Positions 6,622 to 13,102 of a stretch of DNA of 36,018 bases are shown here, in pieces (positions within the stretch are counted from its first letter, which is position 1; every line of letters begins with the position of its first letter). The stretch is from a virus, in IMG/VR virus record IMGVR_UViG_3300017963_000510, positions 1 through 36,018 of that record, one strand, 5' to 3'. Position numbers and translations under genes: made by a program. The notes beneath the pieces were generated by a model that did not search any database, was not told the DNA's origin, and was given only the letters and a program-made list of their open reading frames with translations.

Positions 6622-6933
6622 ATGCGAATCACATTCAACAAAGGAAACTGGACAGGCGAGGAAACGACAATTAACGTGCGGAAACAAGATCATAGTTGGC
6701 TCCTGAATGGTACGCGCTACTGGTTGGTTTTCAGCTATCGGGACAACAGACAGCCATACTTTGCGGAACTACACGGCGACGCATGGAATCCTACTGGGCC
6801 ACTCGCAAAGGGATACCGCCTAACTCTAACCCCTGGGTATAACCGAATCTGGCAATTTGAGGCCGTAGGATGCCAGCGCGAGCACGAGTCCCCGTATGTT
6901 GCGGCGTCTCAGATTATCTTCAACACCGTTTAA
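6622..6933 (+). CDS. Hypothetical protein
   Basis: This 103-aa protein starts at the ATG at 6622 behind AAGGGGG. It is rich in aromatic residues and predicted strands (SWLLNGTRYWLVFSYRD, YRLTLTPGYNRIWQFEAVG), suggesting a small beta-rich fold. No family is recognised. It is separated from its neighbours by gaps of about 80-250 bases, unlike the tightly packed genes downstream. Confidence 0.75.
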   Translation: MRITFNKGNWTGEETTINVRKQDHSWLLNGTRYWLVFSYRDNRQPYFAELHGDAWNPTGPLAKGYRLTLTPGYNRIWQFEAVGCQREHESPYVAASQIIFNTV

Positions 6934-7016
6934 GACACAACCCCTAGCCCTTTCGAGAGCTAGAGACTGTGCCTTATGGGGAAGGGACAGAAGCCAAGGA
7001 AAGGAAAGGAGAGACC

Positions 7017-7700
7017 ATGCATTACCATTGCGAAGTGATTATGCCGCCGACAGAGGATATCGAAGGCGCGCTGCAGACAATCCTAGCACCGTTTGACGAG
7101 AATCACCAAGCAGAGCTAGGCTTTTGGGACTGGTACGTAATTGGCGGTCGCTTTGCTGGCGAGAAGCTGATAGCCAAGTACGACAGGGCTAAAGTCGAAC
7201 AGTTTCACCAGTGGCTACGCAACGAAGGGGTAACCGTGTCCGGGCTCCAATTCGGGAAGCAAGAGCTAAGCCCGGCCAACCAAATCCCAAAGGTAGACGC
7301 CAAGTGGAATGAAATGTTCCCAAGCAAGGACGGCCAACCAATGCGCTGTCCTATTTTCCGACATTCTAACGACCAACTCGCCGATGGTATGGACGGCACC
7401 ATTCCGGGCAACGTATGTAAGTTAAAGGATTTGCCCGATATGGAATGCTACAGGGTTATCATTGCTTGCCCAAGCTACGACACCAAAAACGGAACTTGGA
7501 CCGGCTCTCTTAAGGCTGAGTTTATGATTAGCGAAGACGCATGGAACGGCGTTTCATGGATGAGGGTTGACTGGGATAAAAAGGTGTCGTCTGCGCTAGC
7601 CAGGCATACAGACAAGCTATCAGGCCGTAATCCAGAATACCTAGAGGCAGCGAAGCCTAACAACAACTGGCTTGTAGTTACAATCGACTACCATAGTTAA
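7017..7700 (+). CDS. Hypothetical protein with a WDWYVIGGRFAG motif
   Basis: This 227-aa protein starts at the ATG at 7017, which has GGAAAGGAGAG upstream. Residues about 35-47 read FWDWYVIGGRFAG. A W-D-W-Y-x-x-G-G-R-[FW]-x-G core is shared by a family of uncharacterised phage and actinobacterial proteins. The C-terminal half contains a further SWMRVDWD segment. Catalytic function is unknown. No membrane segment or signal is visible. Confidence 0.75.
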   Translation: MHYHCEVIMPPTEDIEGALQTILAPFDENHQAELGFWDWYVIGGRFAGEKLIAKYDRAKVEQFHQWLRNEGVTVSGLQFGKQELSPANQIPKVDAKWNEMFPSKDGQPMRCPIFRHSNDQLADGMDGTIPGNVCKLKDLPDMECYRVIIACPSYDTKNGTWTGSLKAEFMISEDAWNGVSWMRVDWDKKVSSALARHTDKLSGRNPEYLEAAKPNNNWLVVTIDYHS

Positions 7701-7709
7701 GCACCACCT

Positions 7710-7776
7710 TACCCCGCGACGGGGTAGGCCAGATAGGGAGAAAAGAATACCCCGCGCGGTAGACGGCACCGGGTAA
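7710..7776 (+). other. Two hairpins between genes
   Basis: TACCCCG-CGA-CGGGGTA (7710-7726) is a perfect 7-bp hairpin. Twenty bases on, TACCC (7748) pairs with a GGGTA near 7771-7775, with an inner GGT/ACC pair. Both elements begin with TACCCCGCG. Neither is followed by a T-run, so termination is unlikely. They may be mRNA processing or stability elements in the 166-base gap. Confidence 0.4.
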
Positions 7777-7866
7777 GCTAATACAAGACCGTCCAATATG
7801 TTCGCGCGCGATAAGGGTTGCCGGGTGGGGAATCCGGCCGCGGGATATAGAAAGAAGCCAGCAAGC

Positions 7867-8142
7867 ATGGAAATACCGAAACTCGTTTTAGAAGAGATGG
7901 AAGCCATTGCGAAATCCAAAGCCAAGTTTGCTAGCGAGCTAAGAAGGTGGGCAGAAAGGGCGCACAAAAACTACACAGATACCGCGCGCGCTTACGAAGA
8001 AAAGCGAATGGAAGTAGACGAAATAGCCGTATGGCTTGAAAACGTGCAAGACAAGACGCCGGGCCACTATCAGACGCCACTAGCGGCAATAATCGACGAA
8101 GAGGCCGAAGAAGAGGCCGCCAGGGAAGGCGCCGACGCATGA
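7867..8142 (+). CDS. Small helical, charged hypothetical protein
   Basis: This 91-aa protein is almost wholly alpha-helical and charged (LVLEEMEAIAKSKAKFASELRRWAERAHK; DEEAEEEAAREGADA), so a coiled coil is likely. The ATG at 7867 is preferred over the one at 7798 because a purine-rich AAAGAAG lies upstream. The stop overlaps the next start as ATGA. No family is recognised. Confidence 0.7.
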   Translation: MEIPKLVLEEMEAIAKSKAKFASELRRWAERAHKNYTDTARAYEEKRMEVDEIAVWLENVQDKTPGHYQTPLAAIIDEEAEEEAAREGADA

Positions 8143-8462
8143 CGCCCGACCAAGAACGCAAAGCCAACTCCCTAATTTATGAGCTACGGCTAGAAATGTC
8201 TAGGCTAAGGCTTTTCGATTATGACGATATGAAGCGCTTCCGAATAGAGGAAGTCTACGGCCCGGCCTTGCGTCGCCTACTCAACGAAGCCAACGGTAGG
8301 GATCAAGGTGTAATGTTAACTATGCAAGACTTCGGCGGCCGGCCTTCGACTTTCACGGTTAGCCTAAAGGGCGTTGACATATCTGCAGGTAACAACCTTT
8401 GGGAATTGGCAATGCAGATAAGCGACGCGGTAACGGCATGGGAAGAAAGGCCAAACGGGTAA
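8139..8462 (+). CDS. Hypothetical protein
   Basis: This 107-aa protein is translationally coupled to both neighbours (ATGA in front, TAATG behind). The N-terminal 50 residues are helical and the middle contains strands (VMLTMQDFGGRPSTFTVSLKG). No motif or family is recognised. Confidence 0.75.
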   Translation: MTPDQERKANSLIYELRLEMSRLRLFDYDDMKRFRIEEVYGPALRRLLNEANGRDQGVMLTMQDFGGRPSTFTVSLKGVDISAGNNLWELAMQISDAVTAWEERPNG

Positions 8463-8899
8463 TGCAAACCTTCTTACCGTACTCCGACTTCACAAAAAGC
8501 GCGCGCGTGCTAGACACAAAGCGGCTAGGAAAGCAGCGCGTAGAATGCTTGCAGATACTACGCACCCTTAGCGGCGAGTCGCAAGGCTGGCGCAATCATC
8601 CGGCTGTTAGGATGTGGTACGGGTACGAGTGGGAGTTGTACTGGTATAGCGGTTGCATCATAGACGAATGGATACGGCGCGGATACAAGGATAGGTGTCT
8701 AACGAAAATCAATAGCGTTAGGTGCGCGCATAGCCAAGACTGGCAATACCATAAGCCGCCCTGGCTTGGCAATCGCCGCTTCCACGAATCACACCGGAGC
8801 AACTTACTTCGCAAGAAACCCGAACATTACCGGCAATTCTGGCCGCGACTGTCTGCAGAGTTGCCTTACGTATGGCCTAAGGGAAGGAATGACAAATGA
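8462..8899 (+). CDS. Pyrimidine-dimer DNA glycosylase-like protein (MSMEG_6728 / Pyr_excise type)
   Basis: This 145-aa protein begins MQTFLPYSDFTKSARVLDTK and continues RLGKQRVECLQILRTL and GWRNHPAVRMWYGYE. That is the signature of the family related to T4 endonuclease V. T4 EndoV excises UV-induced pyrimidine dimers using an N-terminal Thr as nucleophile. Here the second residue is Gln and Thr is third, so classical catalysis is uncertain. The start at 8462 overlaps the previous stop as TAATG and puts MQTF at the N-terminus as in relatives. The last 30 residues are basic and aromatic. Confidence 0.85.
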   Translation: MQTFLPYSDFTKSARVLDTKRLGKQRVECLQILRTLSGESQGWRNHPAVRMWYGYEWELYWYSGCIIDEWIRRGYKDRCLTKINSVRCAHSQDWQYHKPPWLGNRRFHESHRSNLLRKKPEHYRQFWPRLSAELPYVWPKGRNDK

Positions 8900-9231
8900 T
8901 GACAGCCAAGCCTTTACCGGCCAAGCAGGCGAAGCAACTAACGCTAGACCTTTGGCTATGGCTAGCCGAAACCGGTGAGAACAAATGCGAATGGCCGAAG
9001 TACGACGAAACAGGCTTAGACGACATGGAAGGTCTTTGCCCACTTTGCCAATACTTCGAAACCATTTGCTTTGACGGTTGCCCATTACGTGACGGCGTTA
9101 CGGTATGCGGTGACGACGAATCTCTGTTTATGCAATGGGATAAGGCAGAGTACGAAAGCGACGAGCGCAAAGCACTAGCCAAGCAAATAGCCGACAAGGT
9201 AGCGGCATGGAATACGGAAGGGTTAGAGTAA
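8896..9231 (+). CDS. Cys-rich small protein, possible zinc binding
   Basis: In this 111-aa protein the central part has C-E-W-P, CPLC, C-FDGCPL and VCG, six cysteines arranged like a small metal-binding knot. Similar CPLC...GCPL proteins occur in many phages without known function. It is linked to its neighbours by ATGA and TAATG overlaps. Helices flank the Cys region, with LTLDLWLWLAETG in front and ALAKQIADKVAAWN behind. Confidence 0.8.
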   Translation: MMTAKPLPAKQAKQLTLDLWLWLAETGENKCEWPKYDETGLDDMEGLCPLCQYFETICFDGCPLRDGVTVCGDDESLFMQWDKAEYESDERKALAKQIADKVAAWNTEGLE

Positions 9232-9539
9232 TGGTAGACATAATCCGCAAGCCTATCGAAGCAATAGTAAACCCGCCGGAAGACTACACTGGTATAGCTG
9301 ATACCATAATGAGCAACCTAGATCATTCAATAGACGAAGTAGTAGCCAAAAGGTTGAAAGCCGGGAAGTTAGTGGCGCAATATGCCGCTTGGAATTTTTG
9401 CGGTACGGTTTGGTTCTGCAAAAAGCGCAAGCAATGGGCGTGCATGGTTGACCGTTACAGGGTTACCATATGCACTATTTTCTGCGATACGCTACAAGAG
9501 ATAATGGACGAATGTTGCAGACGCTTTGGGAGTGAATAA
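9231..9539 (+). CDS. Hypothetical protein
   Basis: This 102-aa protein starts at the ATG at 9231 in a TAATG overlap. It has a helical N-terminus and a cysteine- and aromatic-rich middle (AWNFCGTVWFCKKRKQWACMVDRY), probably a small alpha/beta fold. No family is recognised. Confidence 0.75.
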   Translation: MVDIIRKPIEAIVNPPEDYTGIADTIMSNLDHSIDEVVAKRLKAGKLVAQYAAWNFCGTVWFCKKRKQWACMVDRYRVTICTIFCDTLQEIMDECCRRFGSE

Positions 9540-9542
9540 CCA

Positions 9543-10241
9543 ATGACAACGCTGTATAAGTGGACGAAAAGCAACGGCAGAACCTACGACTATACGCAAT
9601 GGAAAAAGGGCAAGACGCATAAAGCTAGGCCGAATATATCTAAGCCATTATGTAGCGAGTACTGGATACACGCCTACCAGTCAATAGTGCTTGCGGTGTT
9701 ATTTGATTGCTGGCACGCGAACTATCGGCACAACCTATTGCACGGCAACGGCCTTTTGTGGCTGGCTAAAGGACACGTATCAAAGTCGGATGGTATCAAG
9801 ATCGGGACGAAGAAATGCACGCTCGTAAAGCTGATAGAGGAACCGCGCTTTACCTGCAAGCAAATACTGGCGGCCGTACTTTCGGTTTTTTCCTTGAGGG
9901 ATTTGCCGGACTACGCAAGCCAGCCAATACGCCAATGGCTTGAAGGCAAAGAACGCAACAACAACCAAAACTTAATGGCGGCAATTGAAAGGCTACAGAG
10001 AACGTCTAGGTATTGTATAGTCGCCCATTCGATACACGATTGCTTGAAATTCGCGGAAAGAATGAGCAAGCCGGAAATACTTAGGCCAGCACGCGAAGCG
10101 ATTTACCTATCCGTAAAACGCGCCGGCACTAATGCCGGGCTAGACTTAAAGTACTGCAAACAGATAGCCGAAACAATCGACACCGCCGTTAAGAAAGAAG
10201 GCGCGCTAACTGGCGGTCCTACGGAGTGGCCGACGCTATGA
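9543..10241 (+). CDS. Hypothetical protein with an LC-x(3)-W-x-HAY motif
   Basis: This 232-aa protein starts 3 bases after the previous gene. Residues about 35-75 (LCSEYWIHAYQSIVLAVLF... HANYRHNLL... GLLWLAKG) resemble a phage family seen in Siphoviruses, where PLC-x(4)-HAY and a later KCTLVKLIEEP are conserved. I cannot name the family with certainty. The region after about 110 is helical and more variable. No catalytic site is evident. Confidence 0.75.
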   Translation: MTTLYKWTKSNGRTYDYTQWKKGKTHKARPNISKPLCSEYWIHAYQSIVLAVLFDCWHANYRHNLLHGNGLLWLAKGHVSKSDGIKIGTKKCTLVKLIEEPRFTCKQILAAVLSVFSLRDLPDYASQPIRQWLEGKERNNNQNLMAAIERLQRTSRYCIVAHSIHDCLKFAERMSKPEILRPAREAIYLSVKRAGTNAGLDLKYCKQIAETIDTAVKKEGALTGGPTEWPTL

Positions 10242-10381
10242 AAAACCAACGATCAACGCACAAGCAACCGCCCATAGACTACTTCCGGCTTATCTTTTGG
10301 ATCGTCGCTGTAAACATTAGCGCTGTGTTTGTATGCGGCCTTGTCTACGGCGCCGCGAAGTTGCTTAATTGGATGTTTTGA
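10238..10381 (+). CDS. Small single-span membrane protein
   Basis: This is a 47-aa gene too short for most gene callers. The ATG at 10238 overlaps the previous stop as ATGA, and the TGA ends at 10381, 1 base before the next ATG. Residues 16-40 (FRLIFWIVAVNISAVFVCGL) form one membrane helix after a charged N-terminus. It forms a pair with the next gene, which is also a membrane protein. A holin or regulator role is possible but unproven. Confidence 0.7.
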   Translation: MKNQRSTHKQPPIDYFRLIFWIVAVNISAVFVCGLVYGAAKLLNWMF

Positions 10382-10382
10382 T

Positions 10383-10586
10383 ATGACGATCCCAATACTC
10401 GCCATTTGTATTTACTTCGTTGTCGGTGCAATCCTGATAGCGGCAACCTATTGGCGCAAGAGAAAGACCGACAACATAAAGATAACGCTAGCCGGCTGCA
10501 TTGCCGCGCTTGTCCTTTGGCTGCCCGTTCTTGTTAACGCTTGCTATTACGCCTATGTAGAAAAACGCAAATGGAAGGGCAAGTAA
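10383..10586 (+). CDS. Small two-span membrane protein
   Basis: This 67-aa protein has two clear hydrophobic helices (IPILAICIYFVVGAILIAAT and ITLAGCIAALVLWLPVLV) separated by a basic loop KRKTDN and followed by a basic C-tail KRKWKGK. This is the size and topology of a class II holin. The location in the early operon, away from the lysis-like genes at 22.6-23.4 kb, argues for caution. The ATG at 10383 was chosen because it begins right after the preceding stop. Confidence 0.7.
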   Translation: MTIPILAICIYFVVGAILIAATYWRKRKTDNIKITLAGCIAALVLWLPVLVNACYYAYVEKRKWKGK

Positions 10587-11038
10587 TGGCTAACAAAGAC
10601 CTAGCAGCGGACGTGAGGGAGGCGTTCATGTCATATGACACGGACGTTGCCGCCATTCACATCATGGAGTGTGACGGTTGTGCTGGTGGGTGTAGCGAGT
10701 CCGCAGAAGTCATGCTTCGTTTCGCCCGCCGCCTGCTGTCTCGGGAGCGGTTGGGGGAGGAACAGATACACAATGAGTTTATGCGGGGCAATCTCGCGAT
10801 ACGACTGGCACGGAAGGAAAACGAATTATCAAAGAAGCATATTACTTGGGATCAGTCTACTTGCGCTAATGTTGCTGTTGCCCTTTGGATGCAGGACCGC
10901 ATCTTCGGCCCGGTTGAGGAGTGCGGGACGTGTGGGGGTGAGAAGGTAGTCGATAGCGGAGGCCAGAACCCGGATGGCAGTTGGATCGACATAGCCTGTC
11001 CCGACTGCGGCCCTGCCGAGGACGGGGAGGGAGAGTAA
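10586..11038 (+). CDS. Zinc-ribbon-like protein ending in the shared PAEDGEGE tail
   Basis: This 150-aa protein has a CDGCAGGC cluster near residue 30. Near 113-142 it has CGTCGG-x(n)-CPDCG, a DnaJ-type or ribbon zinc site. The middle is helical. It ends in GPAEDGEGE, which recurs in the next three proteins. The GGAGGGAGAG that encodes the tail also serves as ribosome binding site for the next ATG at 11038. Base usage differs from the genes before it (more GGG, fewer CTA codons). The enzymatic role is unknown. Confidence 0.8.
   Translation: MANKDLAADVREAFMSYDTDVAAIHIMECDGCAGGCSESAEVMLRFARRLLSRERLGEEQIHNEFMRGNLAIRLARKENELSKKHITWDQSTCANVAVALWMQDRIFGPVEECGTCGGEKVVDSGGQNPDGSWIDIACPDCGPAEDGEGE
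11009..11030 (+). repeat. Junction repeat, copy 1
   Basis: This copy contains CCTGCCGAGGACGGGGAGG, which encodes the PAEDGE tail of the gene ending at 11038 and provides GGGGAGG upstream of the ATG at 11038. Confidence 0.9.
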
Positions 11039-11289
11039 TGGGGATATATCTCAAGCTGATATGTGACGGTTGCGGTGTGGTAGTGGAAAGCGAGAAGCGG
11101 CTAGAGTCCAGGTTTGTCTCGCTGTCGGGACGTTCGCATGGTCTCGGCAGACGTGTTGTCAATGAAATAGGGCCTATTGTTCCCGGGGGGTGGGAATCGC
11201 ATGACCCGCTCACGGGATGCACATACTGCCCTGAGTGTTGGGCTGGGATAACAGAAGGCCCTGCCGAGGACGGGGAGGGGGAAGCATGA
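11038..11289 (+). CDS. Small zinc-finger-like protein with the shared tail
   Basis: This 83-aa protein has CDGCG near residue 9 and CTYCPEC near residue 62, a likely four-Cys metal site joined by a Ser/Arg-rich linker. It ends EGPAEDGEGEA. The ATG overlaps the preceding TAA, and the stop overlaps the next ATG. The function is unknown. Proteins with two CxxC pairs in phages are often nucleic-acid binding, but that is only family-level inference. Confidence 0.8.
   Translation: MGIYLKLICDGCGVVVESEKRLESRFVSLSGRSHGLGRRVVNEIGPIVPGGWESHDPLTGCTYCPECWAGITEGPAEDGEGEA
11257..11278 (+). repeat. Junction repeat, copy 2
   Basis: This copy is identical to copy 1 over 22 bases. It encodes the PAEDGE tail of the gene ending at 11289 and supplies the ribosome binding site for 11286. 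Confidence 0.9.
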
Positions 11290-11528
11290 TCGTTACTCTT
11301 TACGGAGGCCCAAAGGCTAACCGACGATATCGTCTACGAAACGAGAACGTTTCGTTCCTTCGCTGTGGGGTCGGACACTATGCTCGCGTAAGGGGTGGGA
11401 AACGAGACGCTTTCTATTGGTACGATTTCGCCGCGCCTCTCGCTATTAGACGAGGCAATATGCTTGTTCCGGTTCAAGACTTCAAGCCTGCCGAGAACGG
11501 GGAGGGGGAGAACGATGCCGAAGCGTAA
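11286..11528 (+). CDS. Small hypothetical protein with a variant shared tail
   Basis: This 80-aa, basic, strand-rich protein (MIVTLYGGPKANRRYRLRN, HYARVRGGKRDAFYWYDF) has a C-terminus reading KPAENGEGENDAEA, a variant of the neighbours' tail. It overlaps the next gene by 14 bases because its stop lies past the repeat. No family is recognised. Confidence 0.75.
   Translation: MIVTLYGGPKANRRYRLRNENVSFLRCGVGHYARVRGGKRDAFYWYDFAAPLAIRRGNMLVPVQDFKPAENGEGENDAEA
11487..11506 (+). repeat. Junction repeat, copy 3
   Basis: This copy matches copy 1 with one change (GAGAAC instead of GAGGAC), which turns the encoded Asp into Asn. It supplies GGGGAGGGGG for the ATG at 11515. Confidence 0.85.
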
Positions 11529-11739
11529 ACACAAAGTGCCGCAAGCCTTCATGGACGAATTGAACGAAATGTGGAATCGCGTCAATGAATGGAGTCCTCC
11601 ATCAGATAACATAACCGGGAAGTGGACACACGACAACAGCAGGGGGGCCTATGAAACAATAGGTTATATTCTGTCTCGTGTGAAGCCCGAGCAGCCGGGG
11701 GAAGGCCCTGCCGAGGACGGGGAGGAGAACAAACAATGA
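11515..11739 (+). CDS. Small hypothetical protein with the shared tail
   Basis: This 74-aa protein has a basic N-terminus (MPKRKHKVPQAF) followed by an amphipathic helix (MDELNEMWNRVNEW). The C-terminus is GEGPAEDGEENKQ. It is the fourth consecutive gene ending in this peptide. Its start lies inside the previous gene, behind a strong GGGGAGGGGG site. The function is unknown. Confidence 0.75.
   Translation: MPKRKHKVPQAFMDELNEMWNRVNEWSPPSDNITGKWTHDNSRGAYETIGYILSRVKPEQPGEGPAEDGEENKQ
11704..11725 (+). repeat. Junction repeat, copy 4
   Basis: This copy is identical to copies 1 and 2 over 22 bases. The gene that follows (11736) does not carry the tail and has the usual codon style of the genome, so this copy marks the right edge of the block. 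Confidence 0.9.
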
Positions 11740-11945
11740 CAACCCCACAACTACAAACCCCGCGCCTTAAGGCCGGCGAAATAGTAACGCTATACCAAGA
11801 CCCGGTAACGTGTACGAAGTTTGACGCCAACGCCGAGCTAGTACAATTCATAGGCCGCGAAGACACACTAGAGCGCTGGCTAGTCGAGTTGCTAGACGAG
11901 TCTGGCGGCGTGGTAGAGCGTTGGCTTAACTTGGAGTGCTACTAA
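11736..11945 (+). CDS. Small hypothetical protein
   Basis: This 69-aa protein is coupled to the previous gene by ATGA. Its pattern (LKAGEIVTLYQDPVTCTKFDANAELVQFI, WLVELLDESGGVVERWLN) suggests a small beta-barrel. It resembles other short beta-rich proteins of this operon (for example 12081) in length and opening, but no named family is recognised. Confidence 0.8.
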   Translation: MTTPQLQTPRLKAGEIVTLYQDPVTCTKFDANAELVQFIGREDTLERWLVELLDESGGVVERWLNLECY

Positions 11946-11946
11946 C

Positions 11947-12084
11947 ATGGAAAACAAGCCTTGCCCGGTTCGGCCGGCGTCGCCCTTTCCTTGGCGAGAA
12001 GAGAATAAGACGCGGCGCCTTTATTGTCTGGGGACATTAAGCCGGGCAAGGCTTCCCCATTTCCTACGGAGTTTAACGCAATGA
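11947..12084 (+). CDS. Possible 45-aa protein over a structured RNA element
   Basis: The frame opens at ATG 11947, with GGAG 10 bases upstream, and closes with a TGA that overlaps the next ATG at 12081. The product is basic and Pro/Arg-rich with no recognised domain. Most of the frame is covered by a large inverted-repeat structure (11956-12054). The coding reading may therefore be accidental, and the region may act as RNA. Confidence 0.4.
   Translation: MENKPCPVRPASPFPWREENKTRRLYCLGTLSRARLPHFLRSLTQ
11956..12054 (+). ncRNA. Structured RNA candidate closed by a 13-bp inverted repeat
   Basis: AAGCCTTGCCCGG (11956-11968) is the exact reverse complement of CCGGGCAAGGCTT (12042-12054). Inside, TCGCC (11980-11984) pairs with GGCGA (11993-11997). 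GCGTC (11977-11981) can pair with GACGC (12009-12013), or GGCG with CGCC (12016-12019). The 3' arm can also fold locally (AAGCC/GGCTT). The stacked helices suggest a folded RNA such as a switch between two states. No known riboswitch class is recognised. Confidence 0.45.
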
Positions 12085-12311
12085 AAGTAGACGACTTAAT
12101 ACGTGTAGACCTATCAACGGGCATAACGTTGTGGTGGCAAGTTGTTGATATTCACCTGGGGGCAGAACTGCAGGAAGACGTAGTAAGGTTGGTGCCAATA
12201 GGACAATCGGCAAATATACTAGAATACCCAACATTGGTACCGGCACAACTCCTAGACATTGCGATACGAGACTGCCAGAACATTAGCCATTATGAGGTTG
12301 GCAAGAAATGA
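12081..12311 (+). CDS. Small hypothetical protein
   Basis: This 76-aa beta-rich protein (MKVDDLIRVDLSTGITLWWQVVDIH) has CGGAG 9 bases before the ATG. Both ends overlap neighbouring genes by ATGA. No family is recognised. If the upstream RNA element regulates anything, this gene is its closest target. Confidence 0.75.
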   Translation: MKVDDLIRVDLSTGITLWWQVVDIHLGAELQEDVVRLVPIGQSANILEYPTLVPAQLLDIAIRDCQNISHYEVGKK

Positions 12312-12613
12312 TAACCGCTTGCGTAAACCGAAAGGGCGAGCCACTTAACACCGCCGTAGCGCGCGCGAAGACGTTAGCCGCCGCAATCCTTAAGGCAGCC
12401 GACAAGTTAGGCTTGCAAGGCTATGGCGACATCGCAGAGCATGACGGCTACTGGGAATGCACGCTAGCGCCGAGCAAGGCAGAAGGTACCACGATGCAAA
12501 ACACCGTAGCGAGTGAAAACAGCGTGCCGCTAATCGTGCATGAGAAGATAAAGGGATACTGGGAACGGCCGCTATGGCATAGGCTACACGAAGAAAGGAA
12601 GGCTATTAGGTAA
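12308..12613 (+). CDS. Hypothetical protein
   Basis: This 101-aa protein is coupled by ATGA in front and TAATG behind. A helical segment (AVARAKTLAAAILKAADKLGLQG) precedes a short charged region and a WERPLWHRLHEERK tail. No motif points to a function. Confidence 0.75.
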   Translation: MITACVNRKGEPLNTAVARAKTLAAAILKAADKLGLQGYGDIAEHDGYWECTLAPSKAEGTTMQNTVASENSVPLIVHEKIKGYWERPLWHRLHEERKAIR

Positions 12614-12840
12614 TGCCGATAGAAGGAATACCAACGCCAAAGGAATTGGCCGACTTGCTTTCTAGCGCAACGCCGGAAGCTAGAACGCGCGCGGGTTGGG
12701 TAGAAATGCAAGCCGAATGTCCTCCGGCAATTGACCCTTGCTCAAATGAAATATGGATACAATACATACCAGGACCGTATACGCGTTTTACATTTGTAGG
12801 TGAACATAAAAACGAAAGGAAAAGTAATGGCTACTTTTAA
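12613..12840 (+). CDS. Small hypothetical protein
   Basis: This 75-aa protein starts inside the TAATG overlap. Its C-terminus overlaps the next gene by 14 bases. It contains PTPKELADLLSSATPEARTRAGWVEM and later strands. No family is recognised. Confidence 0.7.
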   Translation: MPIEGIPTPKELADLLSSATPEARTRAGWVEMQAECPPAIDPCSNEIWIQYIPGPYTRFTFVGEHKNERKSNGYF

Positions 12841-13102
12841 ATTCTACTACAAGGGCGAAGAGCTAACCGACCATAGGCATAACAACATTACCGCAACAGG
12901 CCAGGGCAGCGCCGTCATATTCAAGGGCAAGACGTACAGCAATTGGCGGCTTAACTTGCCTTGCGAAATCGAAAGCGAAGCAGTAACGGTCGTCGCCAGT
13001 GACTTCGAAGACGAAACCATAAAGGCCGTGCATATAGACGGCGAAGTAGAGACTATGTTTTGGTTAGTGCCGTACCGGGAAGGAATGTCGGAGGTAAGCT
13101 AA
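12827..13102 (+). CDS. Small beta-rich hypothetical protein
   Basis: This 91-aa protein starts at the ATG at 12827 behind GAAAGGAAAA. The sequence alternates strands and turns (MATFKFYYKGEELTDHRHNN, SAVIFKGKTYSNWRLNLP, IKAVHIDGEVETMFWLVP). No named family is recognised. It is separated from the next gene by 0 bases. Confidence 0.75.
   Translation: MATFKFYYKGEELTDHRHNNITATGQGSAVIFKGKTYSNWRLNLPCEIESEAVTVVASDFEDETIKAVHIDGEVETMFWLVPYREGMSEVS

Noticed and set aside
7777-7866. tRNA-like look of the bases before 7867
   Set aside because: A GCCGG/CCGGC stem is present, but no T-arm GGTTC pattern or anticodon arm of correct size could be built.
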